The notes under the pieces: model-generated
Told to the model about the DNA's origin: nothing
Databases searched by the model: none
What the model saw: only the letters and a program-made list of their open reading frames with translations
Program-made: the position numbers and the translations under genes
In this document: positions 1-6,607 of the stretch, piece after piece
Layout: every line of letters begins with the position of its first letter
Numbering within the stretch: the first letter of the stretch is position 1
Source of the DNA: Bacteroidota bacterium
Lineage (GTDB): Bacteria > Bacteroidota > Bacteroidia > Bacteroidales > Dysgonomonadaceae
NCBI GenBank assembly: GCA_023418255.1
Contig: JAEZZZ010000018.1
Location: forward strand, 1 to 15,974
DNA length: 15,974 nucleotides
Direction of reading: 5' to 3'

Positions 1-518
1 GTTAACGACGACTCTTTGAGTATTCCCAATGCTTTGCTGACCAAATTTCGGCATGACAAGACAGAGATTCCCATCAGCTCCGCAATTTGTTCGTACTCAT
101 ATTCATGAATGTATCGTAAGAAAATAATTTCACGCTGTCGGTCAGTCAATTTATCAAGCACTTTTTTAACTTTTTTACGTATTGCTTCTTGTTCTTCTTT
201 TTCGATTAACTCATCTTCAACCGTCACGTGTAGTTTAAAAGGAAGCTCTTGTCGACCGTTTTCAAGCGTTATCTCAATATTGGCATGTTGCTTGCCTGTG
301 CGTCGAATATCAATCAATCTGTTTTTAAGTGCTCGAAAGAGGTAGAACTTTATGTTGGTCACATTTTCAATAGCCCTTTCGCTGATACATAATTTATAGA
401 AAACGTCGTGAATGGCATCCAAAGCCAGATTCTCTTCAAAGCCCAAATGCATCGCATAGGCATATAGACTGTCAATATGCTCTAAATAGATAGATGATAT
501 GGTTGAAGAATGAATCAT
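1..518 (-). CDS. ECF-type RNA polymerase sigma factor, partial (C-terminus cut by window edge)
   Basis: Seen: from an ATG at 518-516 the minus strand stays open to the window edge, giving 172 residues with no stop. Residues about 10-75 fit sigma region 2 (AIHDVFYKL, then KFYLFRALKNRLIDIRR, the -10 recognition helices). Residues about 112-170 fit region 4, with LTDRQREIIFLRYIHEYEYEQIAELMG followed in frame by a helix-turn-helix ending VSKALGILKES. Known: ECF sigma factors direct core RNA polymerase to envelope-stress or nutrient-uptake promoters; in Bacteroidota many sit beside FecR-type anti-sigma and SusC/D genes. Inference: only about 10-25 residues are missing, judged by usual family length, and any anti-sigma gene would lie outside the window to the left. 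It is divergent from dacB, with 268 bases between the two starts. The class call is secure; its regulon cannot be read here. Confidence 0.9.
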   Translation of the reverse strand, partial: MIHSSTISSIYLEHIDSLYAYAMHLGFEENLALDAIHDVFYKLCISERAIENVTNIKFYLFRALKNRLIDIRRTGKQHANIEITLENGRQELPFKLHVTVEDELIEKEEQEAIRKKVKKVLDKLTDRQREIIFLRYIHEYEYEQIAELMGISVLSCRNLVSKALGILKESSL

Positions 519-734
519 TGATTTTTTTATTTTTCGAATAGAGCACAAAATAAGAAACAAAAAAAGAAAAAAGCAAATAAAAGCCGGCGTATGTTGACGG
601 TTTGTCATAAAAAAAGCATGTTCGAGCGTCATTGTTCCACAAGATATCTTTTTTTATTTCTGGACCGATCTGTTTTTTGCCCCAGAAACAGATTATTTTT
701 CTCTATCCAATACGCGAAAAGAACAAAAAAAGAC

Positions 735-742
735 TATTTTTG
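735..742 (+). promoter_or_regulatory. Candidate Bacteroidota -7 box upstream of dacB
   Basis: TATTTTTG matches the TAnnTTTG consensus exactly. It overlaps a possible GTG start at 742, so transcription would begin around 749 and that GTG could not be used. This favours the ATG at 787. I see no clear TTTG -33 element at the usual distance, so the call rests on one box. Confidence 0.4.
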
Positions 743-786
743 TGAACAGCATGCGGCTTTCACCTATTTATAATTTTTTAAACAAC

Positions 787-2232
787 ATGATGAAACGAAA
801 TTTATTTCTGTTACTGGGACTTATTTTTACGAATATTATCTGCTCGCAATCGGATGCTCTAAGGAAATTTGTTCAAGACCCTTCACTCAAACATGCTTCT
901 GTGGGGGTTTGTGTTACCGATTTGAATACCGGTAAAACCATTTTGTCTCACAACGCGGACAAGTCGTTTACGCCCGCGTCGGTTATGAAATTGCTGACTA
1001 CGGCCACCGCCATAGAAGTTTTAGGAGAGAATTATCGATACACAACCCAAGTAACCCGTGACGCGGACGAGCCTACACGAATACTGATACTCGGTTCGGG
1101 TGATCCCACATTGGGCAGCTCCGTGTTTTTGAATGACGCGAACGACTTTTTCATTCGGTGTGCCGGCGAGCTTCGAAGAAAACTCTCACCCGATTCGATT
1201 TACTTGCTCTACGTTGTTGACCATCTCTTTGGGTATGATGGAATTTCATCCGAATGGACATGGTATGACATGGGAAACTATTATGCCGCGGGGAGTTATG
1301 GAATCAGCGTTTACGATAATTCGTATCGCCTCTTTTTCAGCACATTGCAAAATGGCGTACCACCTAAGATATTGCGTACAGAGCCAATAATAAAAAACCT
1401 CTCGTTCATCAATATGCTGTCGCTCAATAAATCGGGAAGAGACAACGCGTCCATTAACGGGATGCCGTTTTCATATCAACGAACAATTACCGGCGATATT
1501 CCCGCAGGCAAAAGCGAATTTAGCATCAAGGGGGATATACCTGACCCGGGTATGTATTTTGGTGAAACATTGAGCGATTATCTTTCCAATGCGGGATTAA
1601 ATGTTTCGAAAACCGAAACATCACGTTACGATTACATCGCTAATTATCAACGTGAAAAAAAGCGTGTCGCCTACAAGCTTGGCGAAACATTGTTCGAATA
1701 TCAATCGCATCCAATGAAAGATATTATTCGTGAGGTAAATGTCCACAGCAACAACCATTACGCCGAGCATCTGATTCGTGCAATCGGGCGTTATGCCAAC
1801 GCCGATATTTACAGCAACGCGTTGAGTGAAGGAACGAACTTTGTGGTGCGCTATTGGGCATCAAAGAATATGCCAACTTCATCGCTTGATATGAAAGACG
1901 GATGTGGCCTGGCCCCACAAAATGCTGTGAGTCCCAGATTGATAAACGATGTGCTTTCCTATATGCTCAATAAAAGTCCGTATGCTTCGGCATTTTATGC
2001 ATCGCTTCCAAAAATGGGACAGGAAGGAACACTGCGTTATTTTATGAGAAATTCAAAATATACCGGAAAAATATCCGCAAAAAGCGGCAGCATCGGCGGT
2101 GTGCAGTCTTATGCCGGATATCTCATCGACGGACACAAGAAATACGCCTTTACCATCATGGTGAACAAGTTCAATGGTGCTGCACGCTCGCAGGTACGAA
2201 ACGCCATCGCCGAGCTGTTGAACAGCTTGTGA
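787..2232 (+). CDS. dacB: D-alanyl-D-alanine carboxypeptidase/endopeptidase, PBP4 type (peptidase S13)
   Basis: Trims or cleaves peptide cross-links of peptidoglycan in the periplasm. Seen, numbering from the ATG at 787 (481 residues): a signal peptide (MMKRNLFLLLGLIFTNIICS); the acylated serine motif SVMK at 65-68; SNN at 321-323; KSG at 432-434, in the place of the usual KTG; and DGCGLAPQNAVSP at about 371-383, the S13 counterpart of DGSGL. A long stretch between SxxK and SxN matches the inserted domains that distinguish PBP4 from other penicillin-binding proteins. Start choice: the frame opens at a GTG at 742, but that adds a non-signal-like leader and lies on a promoter box; 790 (a second ATG) is equally possible. 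The gene stands alone and converges on the FKBP gene with 29 bases between stops. A lipobox is unlikely because isoleucine precedes the cysteine. Confidence 0.93.
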   Translation: MMKRNLFLLLGLIFTNIICSQSDALRKFVQDPSLKHASVGVCVTDLNTGKTILSHNADKSFTPASVMKLLTTATAIEVLGENYRYTTQVTRDADEPTRILILGSGDPTLGSSVFLNDANDFFIRCAGELRRKLSPDSIYLLYVVDHLFGYDGISSEWTWYDMGNYYAAGSYGISVYDNSYRLFFSTLQNGVPPKILRTEPIIKNLSFINMLSLNKSGRDNASINGMPFSYQRTITGDIPAGKSEFSIKGDIPDPGMYFGETLSDYLSNAGLNVSKTETSRYDYIANYQREKKRVAYKLGETLFEYQSHPMKDIIREVNVHSNNHYAEHLIRAIGRYANADIYSNALSEGTNFVVRYWASKNMPTSSLDMKDGCGLAPQNAVSPRLINDVLSYMLNKSPYASAFYASLPKMGQEGTLRYFMRNSKYTGKISAKSGSIGGVQSYAGYLIDGHKKYAFTIMVNKFNGAARSQVRNAIAELLNSL

Positions 2233-2261
2233 TGATAAAAGGAAAACCTTGTTTGGACGGT

Positions 2262-2822
2262 CTATAAAATTTCCAACAACTCAACCTCAAAAACAACGGT
2301 GGTGTAACCTCGAATATTATTTTGCTCGTAAGCACCGTAAGCCAACTCGGATGGAATCCATATTTCCCATTTGTCGCCAACATGCATGTGTTGAAGTGCT
2401 GTTTTGAGCCCATCGATTGTTTTGTAGCTGCTGATACTTAAAACGCGTGGTATGTTGTGCGCGTCGCCCTGTGGAAGAAAAATGGTTTTGTTGTGAAACA
2501 CATTGCCATCGTCGGTGGTGAGAATGTCATCTTTTTCCCAGTCTTTTTTGTACCACCCGCTGTACAAAACTTTCACTTGGTCGGTAAAGTAGGGAGATTT
2601 CGATTTATCCTCGCCTTTTTTCAGTTCCTTATACATGATAAACCCTTTCCCCGACTTAGATATAATGCGAGTATAGCTCGGGTCGTTGGCAATTTTTTCA
2701 AACTGTTGTTCGTTGCTGATCTTCCATGAATTATCAAACGTCTCTGTTTTTTTGCACGATGCAAAAACAATGGCAAAGCATGCCAACAGGGTTATGTATG
2801 GGGTTACTTTCATCTTTTTCAT
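2262..2822 (-). CDS. FKBP-type peptidyl-prolyl cis-trans isomerase lipoprotein
   Basis: Catalyses proline isomerisation during protein folding outside the inner membrane. Seen: 186 residues; a lysine-rich start, a hydrophobic segment, and a lipobox FASC with C23 as the likely lipidated residue; then a linker of about 55 residues. The FKBP domain covers about 78-186: DQVKVLYSGW, then TIDGLKTALQHMHVGDKWEIWIPSELAYG and the closing strand TTVVFEVELLEIL. Odd: the part between YSGW and the TIDGLKTAL helix (about 91-134) is longer and unlike the common DGxxFDSS segment, so activity may differ from textbook FKBPs. Its ATG overlaps the glyS stop in an ATGA arrangement, so it is probably translated by coupling from the glyS message. 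The family call is firm; the client proteins are unknown. Confidence 0.88.
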   Translation of the reverse strand: MKKMKVTPYITLLACFAIVFASCKKTETFDNSWKISNEQQFEKIANDPSYTRIISKSGKGFIMYKELKKGEDKSKSPYFTDQVKVLYSGWYKKDWEKDDILTTDDGNVFHNKTIFLPQGDAHNIPRVLSISSYKTIDGLKTALQHMHVGDKWEIWIPSELAYGAYEQNNIRGYTTVVFEVELLEIL

Positions 2823-4363
2823 ACTAATTTTTTAAGTAAATGTTTCAAATCGGTTTTGGCGGCAATTTCTTGTCCCAGTTCGTCGGTGTTCACTCGTCGT
2901 TGTTCCATGGTGTCGCGTTCGCGAATGGTAACGGTGTTGTCTTCAATTGTCTGATGGTCAATGGTGACACAATAGGGAGTGCCGATGGCGTCTTGACGAC
3001 GATAGCGCTTTCCGATGCTGTCTTTTTCGTCGTATTGGCAGTTGAAATTAAATTTCAATTCATCCATAATCTCGCGCGCTTTTTCGGGCAATCCATCTTT
3101 TTTCACCAGCGGAAGTACTGCCAATTTCACGGGCGCCAATGCCGGAGGAAGTTTCAGCACGACGCGAGTGTCGCCGTTTTCCAATGTTTCTTCGCAGTAC
3201 GAACCTGCCATGATGGACAGAAACATACGGTCGAGACCGATGGAGGTTTCCACCACATACGGCACGTATGATTCGCCGCGTTCGGGGTCGAAATATTGCA
3301 TTTTTTTTCCGGAAAATTTTTCGTGTTGGCTCAAATCGAAATCGGTGCGCGAGTGGATACCTTCCACTTCTTTGAATCCGAAAGGCATTTCAAACTCAAT
3401 GTCGGTCGCCGCGTTGGCATAATGCGCCAATTTATCGTGGTCGTGAAAACGGTATTTTTCCGCGCCAAATCCGAGGGCTTGGTGCCACTTCATGCGGATG
3501 GCTTTCCATTTTTCGAACCATGCCAGTTCTTGGCCGGGCTGCACAAAAAATTGCATTTCCATCTGTTCAAATTCGCGCATGCGGAAGATAAATTGGCGCG
3601 CCACGATTTCGTTGCGGAACGCTTTTCCTATTTGCGCGATGCCGAAGGGTATTTTCATGCGGCCGGTTTTTTGCACGTTCAAGAAGTTGACAAAAATACC
3701 TTGCGCCGTTTCGGGGCGAAGATATACTTTCATTGCGCCATCGGCCGTCGAACCCATTTCGGTGGCAAACATCAGGTTGAATTGGCGCACTTCCGTCCAA
3801 TTGCGCGAACCGCTTACGGGGCACACAATTTCGCAATCTTCGATGATGGCGCGCAATTCGACTAAGTCATTGTCGTTAAGTGCTTTCGCGAAACGCGTAT
3901 GCACTTCGTCGCGTTTGGATTGGTTGTTCAGCACACGCGGATTGGTTTGGTGAAACATCTTTTCGTCGAAGCTGTCGCCAAAACGTTTGGCGGCTTTTTC
4001 CACCTCTTTGTCCGTTTTTTCGTCCAGTTTAGCCAGATAATCTTCAATGAGCACATCGGCGCGGTAGCGTTTTTTGCTGTCTTTGTTGTCAATCAGCGGG
4101 TCGTTGAACGCGTCGACGTGCCCCGAGGCTTTCCAAATGGTCGGGTGCATAAAAATGGCGGAATCTATTCCCACTACGTTTTCGTTTAGCAGCGTCATGC
4201 TGTCCCACCAATATTTTTTTATGTTGTTTTTCAGTTCCGCGCCCATTTGTCCGTAGTCATACACGGCACCCAGTCCATCATATACTTCACTTGACGGAAA
4301 TACATAACCATACTCTTTACAATGCGAAATCAGTTTTTTGAACACATCTTCTTGTTTTGCCAT
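2819..4363 (-). CDS. glyS: Glycine--tRNA ligase, dimeric (alpha2) type
   Basis: Charges tRNA-Gly with glycine in the cytoplasm (class II aminoacyl-tRNA synthetase, EC 6.1.1.14). Seen: 514 residues in one chain, the length expected of the bacterial/eukaryotic-like dimeric enzyme rather than the split alpha/beta form. The N-terminus has FPSSEVYDGLGAVYDYGQMG (about 22-41). RPETAQGIFVNF lies at 216-227; motif 2 covers about 249-273 (FRNEIVARQF then MREFEQMEMQFF); motif 3 is ETSIGLDRMFLSIM at 372-385. The C-terminal anticodon-binding domain runs from about 405 to the end (PVKLAVLPLVKKDGLPEKA; RYRRQDAIGTPYCVTID). All expected parts are present and intact. The start is the ATG at 4363. The stop overlaps the start of the FKBP gene by four bases, giving a two-gene operon. 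A near-consensus -7 box lies about 40 bases upstream. Confidence 0.97.
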   Translation of the reverse strand: MAKQEDVFKKLISHCKEYGYVFPSSEVYDGLGAVYDYGQMGAELKNNIKKYWWDSMTLLNENVVGIDSAIFMHPTIWKASGHVDAFNDPLIDNKDSKKRYRADVLIEDYLAKLDEKTDKEVEKAAKRFGDSFDEKMFHQTNPRVLNNQSKRDEVHTRFAKALNDNDLVELRAIIEDCEIVCPVSGSRNWTEVRQFNLMFATEMGSTADGAMKVYLRPETAQGIFVNFLNVQKTGRMKIPFGIAQIGKAFRNEIVARQFIFRMREFEQMEMQFFVQPGQELAWFEKWKAIRMKWHQALGFGAEKYRFHDHDKLAHYANAATDIEFEMPFGFKEVEGIHSRTDFDLSQHEKFSGKKMQYFDPERGESYVPYVVETSIGLDRMFLSIMAGSYCEETLENGDTRVVLKLPPALAPVKLAVLPLVKKDGLPEKAREIMDELKFNFNCQYDEKDSIGKRYRRQDAIGTPYCVTIDHQTIEDNTVTIRERDTMEQRRVNTDELGQEIAAKTDLKHLLKKLV

Positions 4364-4402
4364 ATTCTTTTTATTATCGGTCTCGTTTTAAAAATTTAAC
4401 TG

Positions 4403-4410
4403 CAAAGTAA
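4403..4410 (-). promoter_or_regulatory. Possible -7 box upstream of glyS (one mismatch)
   Basis: On the minus strand this reads TTACTTTG, one mismatch from TAnnTTTG, followed by CAG, about 40 bases before the glyS ATG. The following bases up to the start are AT-rich, as in other Bacteroidota leaders. No clear -33 element is visible. Weak support. Confidence 0.25.
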
Positions 4411-4453
4411 ACAGTTTTTTTTGATATTTCCTCGCCCTTTTTCCTAATATGAT

Positions 4454-4627
4454 TTAAAGTGAGTTCGGCATAAGTGCAATTGAAGTAGCTTTTGCCCGGG
4501 TTGAACCCACGTTAATGACCTGCTTTATTTGGCTGTCCGATATCAAATAATGGGGATGCTTAAGCAAATCATTGTAAATTTCGGCAAACACATCCGCGCT
4601 CCCGCGTTTGTTGGCATCGGAAAGCAT
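4454..4627 (-). CDS. Possible small or remnant open frame, 57 residues, unrecognised
   Basis: From an ATG at 4627 the minus strand reads 57 residues (MLSDANKRGSADVFAEIYND... ending IALMPNSL). The composition is protein-like and would form helices, with no membrane segment or signal peptide. The same frame is open further upstream to 4828, across both hairpins and into the end of the 168-residue gene in another phase. I see no promoter box or ribosome site. It could be the tail of a decayed gene, a real small protein, or chance. I do not recognise the family. Confidence 0.25.
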   Translation of the reverse strand: MLSDANKRGSADVFAEIYNDLLKHPHYLISDSQIKQVINVGSTRAKATSIALMPNSL

Positions 4628-4655
4628 CCTTATGGAAGGAAGCTCTCCGGATTTG

Positions 4656-4696
4656 GATAGGTTCGGAACGTGGTGGTGATAGGTTCGGAACCTATC
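4656..4696. repeat. 14-base direct repeat, second copy extended to a perfect hairpin
   Basis: GATAGGTTCGGAAC occurs at 4656-4669 and again at 4678-4691, separated by eight bases. The second copy runs on into CCTATC, so that GATAGGTT (4678-4685) pairs perfectly with AACCTATC (4689-4696) around a CGG loop. It resembles a tRNA T-arm by eye, but no other tRNA part is present. It could be a protein-binding site, a short mobile palindrome, or part of a termination region. Confidence 0.6.
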
Positions 4697-4707
4697 GAAA
4701 GGGAGTG

Positions 4708-4743
4708 AAAAATCTCCGAAGCGTACGGTGACGCTCCGGAGAT
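4708..4743 (-). terminator. Probable intrinsic terminator of the 168-residue gene
   Basis: ATCTCCG (4712-4718) pairs with CGGAGAT (4737-4743), and AGCGT (4720-4724) pairs with ACGCT (4731-4735), with one A/C mismatch and a six-base loop. On the minus strand the stem is followed by TTTTT, partly inside the stem. It lies 24 bases past the stop of the 4767-5273 gene, the right place to end that transcript before glyS. Confidence 0.55.
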
Positions 4744-4766
4744 AATCTAAAGGAAGAACGCTCTGT

Positions 4767-5273
4767 TTATTCTTCGGTACCTTCTGCGGGTGTGTTTGCC
4801 TCGTTTCCTTGCTGTTTGGTACGTCCACCCTGATAGTGTCGTTTGAGGTCGCGATAAATTTCCGTGGTGCCCGGCTCGTTTTGTTCCGAAAGATACTTTA
4901 CGTATCGATAGTAGGAGAGGGCTGCCTGCATGTTGTCGAAGTCGAGCAACGTTTTGGTGTCGGTCATCTTTTCGATTACCAAACGCAGGCGGCGTATGGG
5001 ATTTTCAAGCTGTGCGCGGGCAGCGTAGTCGCGGTCGAATTCCTCTTTGTCTACGGTGCGCGGAACGATTTCGGGCGTTTGTTCCATATACAACTTGGCC
5101 TTATCCACCAGCAACTTGTTGCGGTCGGCAATGCTTCCATACTGGCGGCGTTCTTCGGGTGTCAAGTTGACTGCCTTGTTGGTCAACACTTCATTGAGCG
5201 TGTCAATGGCGGAGCTGATCTTCTCCAATTCTTCATCGCTGAACGCGACGGAAATTAAATTGTCTAAAGCCAT
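4767..5273 (-). CDS. Conserved-looking hypothetical protein, helical, function unknown
   Basis: Seen: 168 residues starting MALDNLISVAFSDEELEKI, with no signal peptide or membrane segment, so probably cytoplasmic. It is rich in charged helix-forming stretches. LTPEERRQYGSIADRNKLLV lies at about 37-56 and DFDNMQAALSYYRYVKYLSE at about 111-130. The last 20 or so residues are hydrophilic and rich in G, N, T and E, likely disordered. Known to me: similar small all-helical proteins with an LTPEERRxxGSI segment occur in Bacteroidota without an assigned role; this is recollection, not a search. Context: the frameshifted LRR lipoprotein gene lies upstream on the same strand (120 bases away), with a terminator downstream, so it may be co-transcribed with the LRR gene. 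It is not recognised as any enzyme. Confidence 0.75.
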   Translation of the reverse strand: MALDNLISVAFSDEELEKISSAIDTLNEVLTNKAVNLTPEERRQYGSIADRNKLLVDKAKLYMEQTPEIVPRTVDKEEFDRDYAARAQLENPIRRLRLVIEKMTDTKTLLDFDNMQAALSYYRYVKYLSEQNEPGTTEIYRDLKRHYQGGRTKQQGNEANTPAEGTEE

Positions 5274-5320
5274 AATTTGTTTGTTTAAAAAATGAATAAT
5301 TAATGAAATGATAAATATTT

Positions 5321-5337
5321 CTACGCATCAGGCGTAG
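5321..5337. repeat. Short GC-rich hairpin between the LRR and 168-residue genes
   Basis: CTACGC (5321-5326) pairs with GCGTAG (5332-5337) around a five-base loop. On the plus strand a T-run follows a few bases later, but no plus-strand gene ends here. On the minus strand, where the LRR gene ends 56 bases earlier, no T-run follows directly. It may be a weak terminator or an mRNA-end structure. Confidence 0.35.
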
Positions 5338-5392
5338 CGTTCTGTTTTTTTTGTTTGTTTTGTCATTCGGGCATGGCGCCGATTGTTCCGGC

Positions 5393-5617
5393 TTACTCCA
5401 CGTAGTTTGCCCCGGGGTCTTTTTTCCACTGTTTCTTGTCGCCCGGCGTATTGTAGGGGGGTGATTTCACCAACGACGCAAAGCCGGCGTCTACTTTTAT
5501 CTCTTTGAGTTTAGGGCAGGAGGTGGCGTTGAACGCGGGGCCATAACTGTAAGGATATTCAAAATCCTTATTGTGTCCGTTCGCCACGTTCAGCGCGCTG
5601 AGATGGGGGGTTGTCAC
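5393..5617 (-). pseudogene. Displaced C-terminal part of the LRR lipoprotein (frameshifted)
   Basis: In the frame shifted by one base from the LRR gene the strand reads PHLSALNVANGHNKDF... and closes with KKQWKKDPGANYVE. This is the expected ending of Bacteroidota LRR proteins: a last repeat (LSALNVANG), then a short cap with conserved proline, cysteine, lysine and tryptophan positions (CPKLKEIKVD, WKKD). Its own ATG at 5617 lies inside the ninth repeat of the upstream frame and is an accident of the shift. Removing one G from the run at 5605-5610 joins it to the upstream frame as one 365-residue protein. I therefore read it as the broken-off end of that gene, not a separate one. Confidence 0.8.
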
Positions 5618-6491
5618 TGCAATCCAAACAGCGCAACGCGCTGTGTTTGCTGACGTCTAGCGTTTGGATTTTGTTCTCGGAGCAATGTATCTCTGTTAAC
5701 TCGCTGTTTTTGCTGATGTCCAGCGTTTGGATTTCGGTTTGGGAGCAAAATAGCTTTGTTAACTTGCTGTTTTTGCTGAGGTCGAGTGTTTTGATTTTGT
5801 TCTCGGAGCAATCTAGCATTGTTAACTTGCTGTTTTTGCTGACGTCCAGCGTTTGGATTTGGTTGAATTGGCACCATAGCCCTATTAATTTACTGTTTTT
5901 GCTGACGTCTAGCGTTTGGATTTGGTTGAAGTGGCACCATAGCGCTATTAATTTACTGTTTTTACTCAGGTCTAGCGTTTGGATTTCGTTCCTGTAGCAA
6001 TTTAGCTCTGTTAGCTCGCTGTTTTTGCTGACGTCCAGCGTTTTGATTTTGTTATCGGCGCAAATAAGATCTGTTAACTCGCTGTTTTTGCTCACGTCGA
6101 GTGCTTGGATTTTGTTCTCGGAGCAAACCAGGTATGTTAAGTTGCTGTTTTTGCTCACGTCCAAGGCGGTCACTTTTTGCAAGAGACACACAAACTCTTT
6201 CACGGGGCCGTGGATGGTGATTGTTTGCGCTGCGAGGGGATATTCTTTACGGCTTCCAAACAGGATGTCGGCCTCTTCGGCATCTTTTACGCCGTTGTTG
6301 TTCAGGTCGATCCACACATCGGGTTGGTCGTCGGCGTCGGCGTCGATTTTTAAACTTATTTTTTCCCCAACCGCTTTATTGGTGGTGAGGGTCATTTTCG
6401 CATTTTCTTGGGATTGCAGTTTATTCTTTTTGTTGGTGTTGCATGCCGTCAACGCGAAGATGGCGATTAAAAGGATTGTTGTTTTTTTCAT
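5568..6491 (-). CDS. Leucine-rich-repeat lipoprotein (BspA-like), truncated by frameshift
   Basis: Seen: 307 residues. A lysine start and hydrophobic segment end in the lipobox LTAC (C17 lipidated), so the protein should be anchored in a membrane facing outward. Residues about 48-80 hold DxNxNGxxDxxE in DLNNNGVKDAEE, a calcium-loop-like motif. From residue 107 there are nine uninterrupted 21-residue repeats of the form IQTLDVSKNSxLTxLxCSxNK. After the ninth, at residue 295, the frame changes and ends in 12 unrelated residues (PSQRAERGERTQ). Known: this repeat class serves in binding to other cells, host proteins or surfaces. The natural end is in the next frame (5393-5617); one extra base in a run of six G explains the break. 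The product could be a shortened but still lipidated LRR protein. A -7 box lies about 90 bases upstream. Confidence 0.85.
   Translation of the reverse strand: MKKTTILLIAIFALTACNTNKKNKLQSQENAKMTLTTNKAVGEKISLKIDADADDQPDVWIDLNNNGVKDAEEADILFGSRKEYPLAAQTITIHGPVKEFVCLLQKVTALDVSKNSNLTYLVCSENKIQALDVSKNSELTDLICADNKIKTLDVSKNSELTELNCYRNEIQTLDLSKNSKLIALWCHFNQIQTLDVSKNSKLIGLWCQFNQIQTLDVSKNSKLTMLDCSENKIKTLDLSKNSKLTKLFCSQTEIQTLDISKNSELTEIHCSENKIQTLDVSKHSALRCLDCSDNPPSQRAERGERTQ
5607..6173 (-). repeat. Nine tandem 63-bp repeats coding the LRR array
   Basis: Residues 107-295 of the LRR protein are nine repeats of exactly 21 codons with no gaps. At the DNA level the strings for LDVSKNS and the following leucine-threonine pair are nearly identical from unit to unit, so the array can expand or contract by recombination. 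Two adjacent units (residues 170-211, with LWCHFNQ and LWCQFNQ) are especially alike, suggesting a recent duplication. Confidence 0.9.
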
Positions 6492-6580
6492 TTCTTCTTT
6501 TTTTTATGGTTTGGCATTAATTGTTACGATTATTACGATGATTTATTTATTTGTTTCCAATTAGTTTTCTTCAATGCAGG

Positions 6581-6588
6581 CAAAACTA
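6581..6588 (-). promoter_or_regulatory. Candidate -7 box for the LRR lipoprotein gene
   Basis: The minus strand reads TAGTTTTG, an exact TAnnTTTG match, which would place the transcript start near 6574 and give a leader of about 80 bases before the ATG at 6491. A clear TTTG -33 element at the usual spacing is not visible. Confidence 0.35.
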
Positions 6589-6607
6589 TCCGATTTTTGA
6601 TGAAATC

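Larger units (their letters stand above)
4364..4766. other. 403-base gap between glyS and the 168-residue gene: hairpins, direct repeat, possible gene remnant
   Basis: No intact gene of normal size fits here. From the glyS side it holds a short AT-rich leader (to about 4450), a possible 57-codon open frame (4454-4627), a 14-base direct repeat whose second copy forms a hairpin (4656-4696), and a terminator-like hairpin (4712-4743) just past the stop of the 168-residue gene. The open frame continues upstream through both hairpins in the same phase, which suggests leftover sequence rather than a designed gene start. Confidence 0.6.

Noticed and set aside
591..773. 60-codon open frame upstream of dacB
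   Set aside because: Low-complexity, with no start signals, and it overlaps the dacB promoter region; treated as non-coding.
742..786. GTG at 742 as the dacB start
   Set aside because: It adds 15 residues ahead of a good signal peptide and lies on an exact TAnnTTTG promoter box; the ATG at 787 fits better.
3296..3953. Long plus-strand open frames opposite glyS
   Set aside because: They are antisense to a fully conserved glyS reading frame and show no family features; they are a result of its codon pattern.
4656..4696. tRNA T-arm-like sequence GGTTCGGAACC
   Set aside because: No acceptor stem, anticodon arm or D-arm can be placed around it; it is better explained as a direct repeat with a hairpin.
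5607..6173. CRISPR array from regularly spaced repeats
   Set aside because: The 63-base period has no distinct spacers and codes a continuous leucine-rich repeat.
5611..6564. Plus-strand open frames of 128 and 179 residues opposite the LRR gene
   Set aside because: Their regular LLFLLTSSVWI pattern is the reverse of the 63-bp LRR repeats, not a membrane protein.
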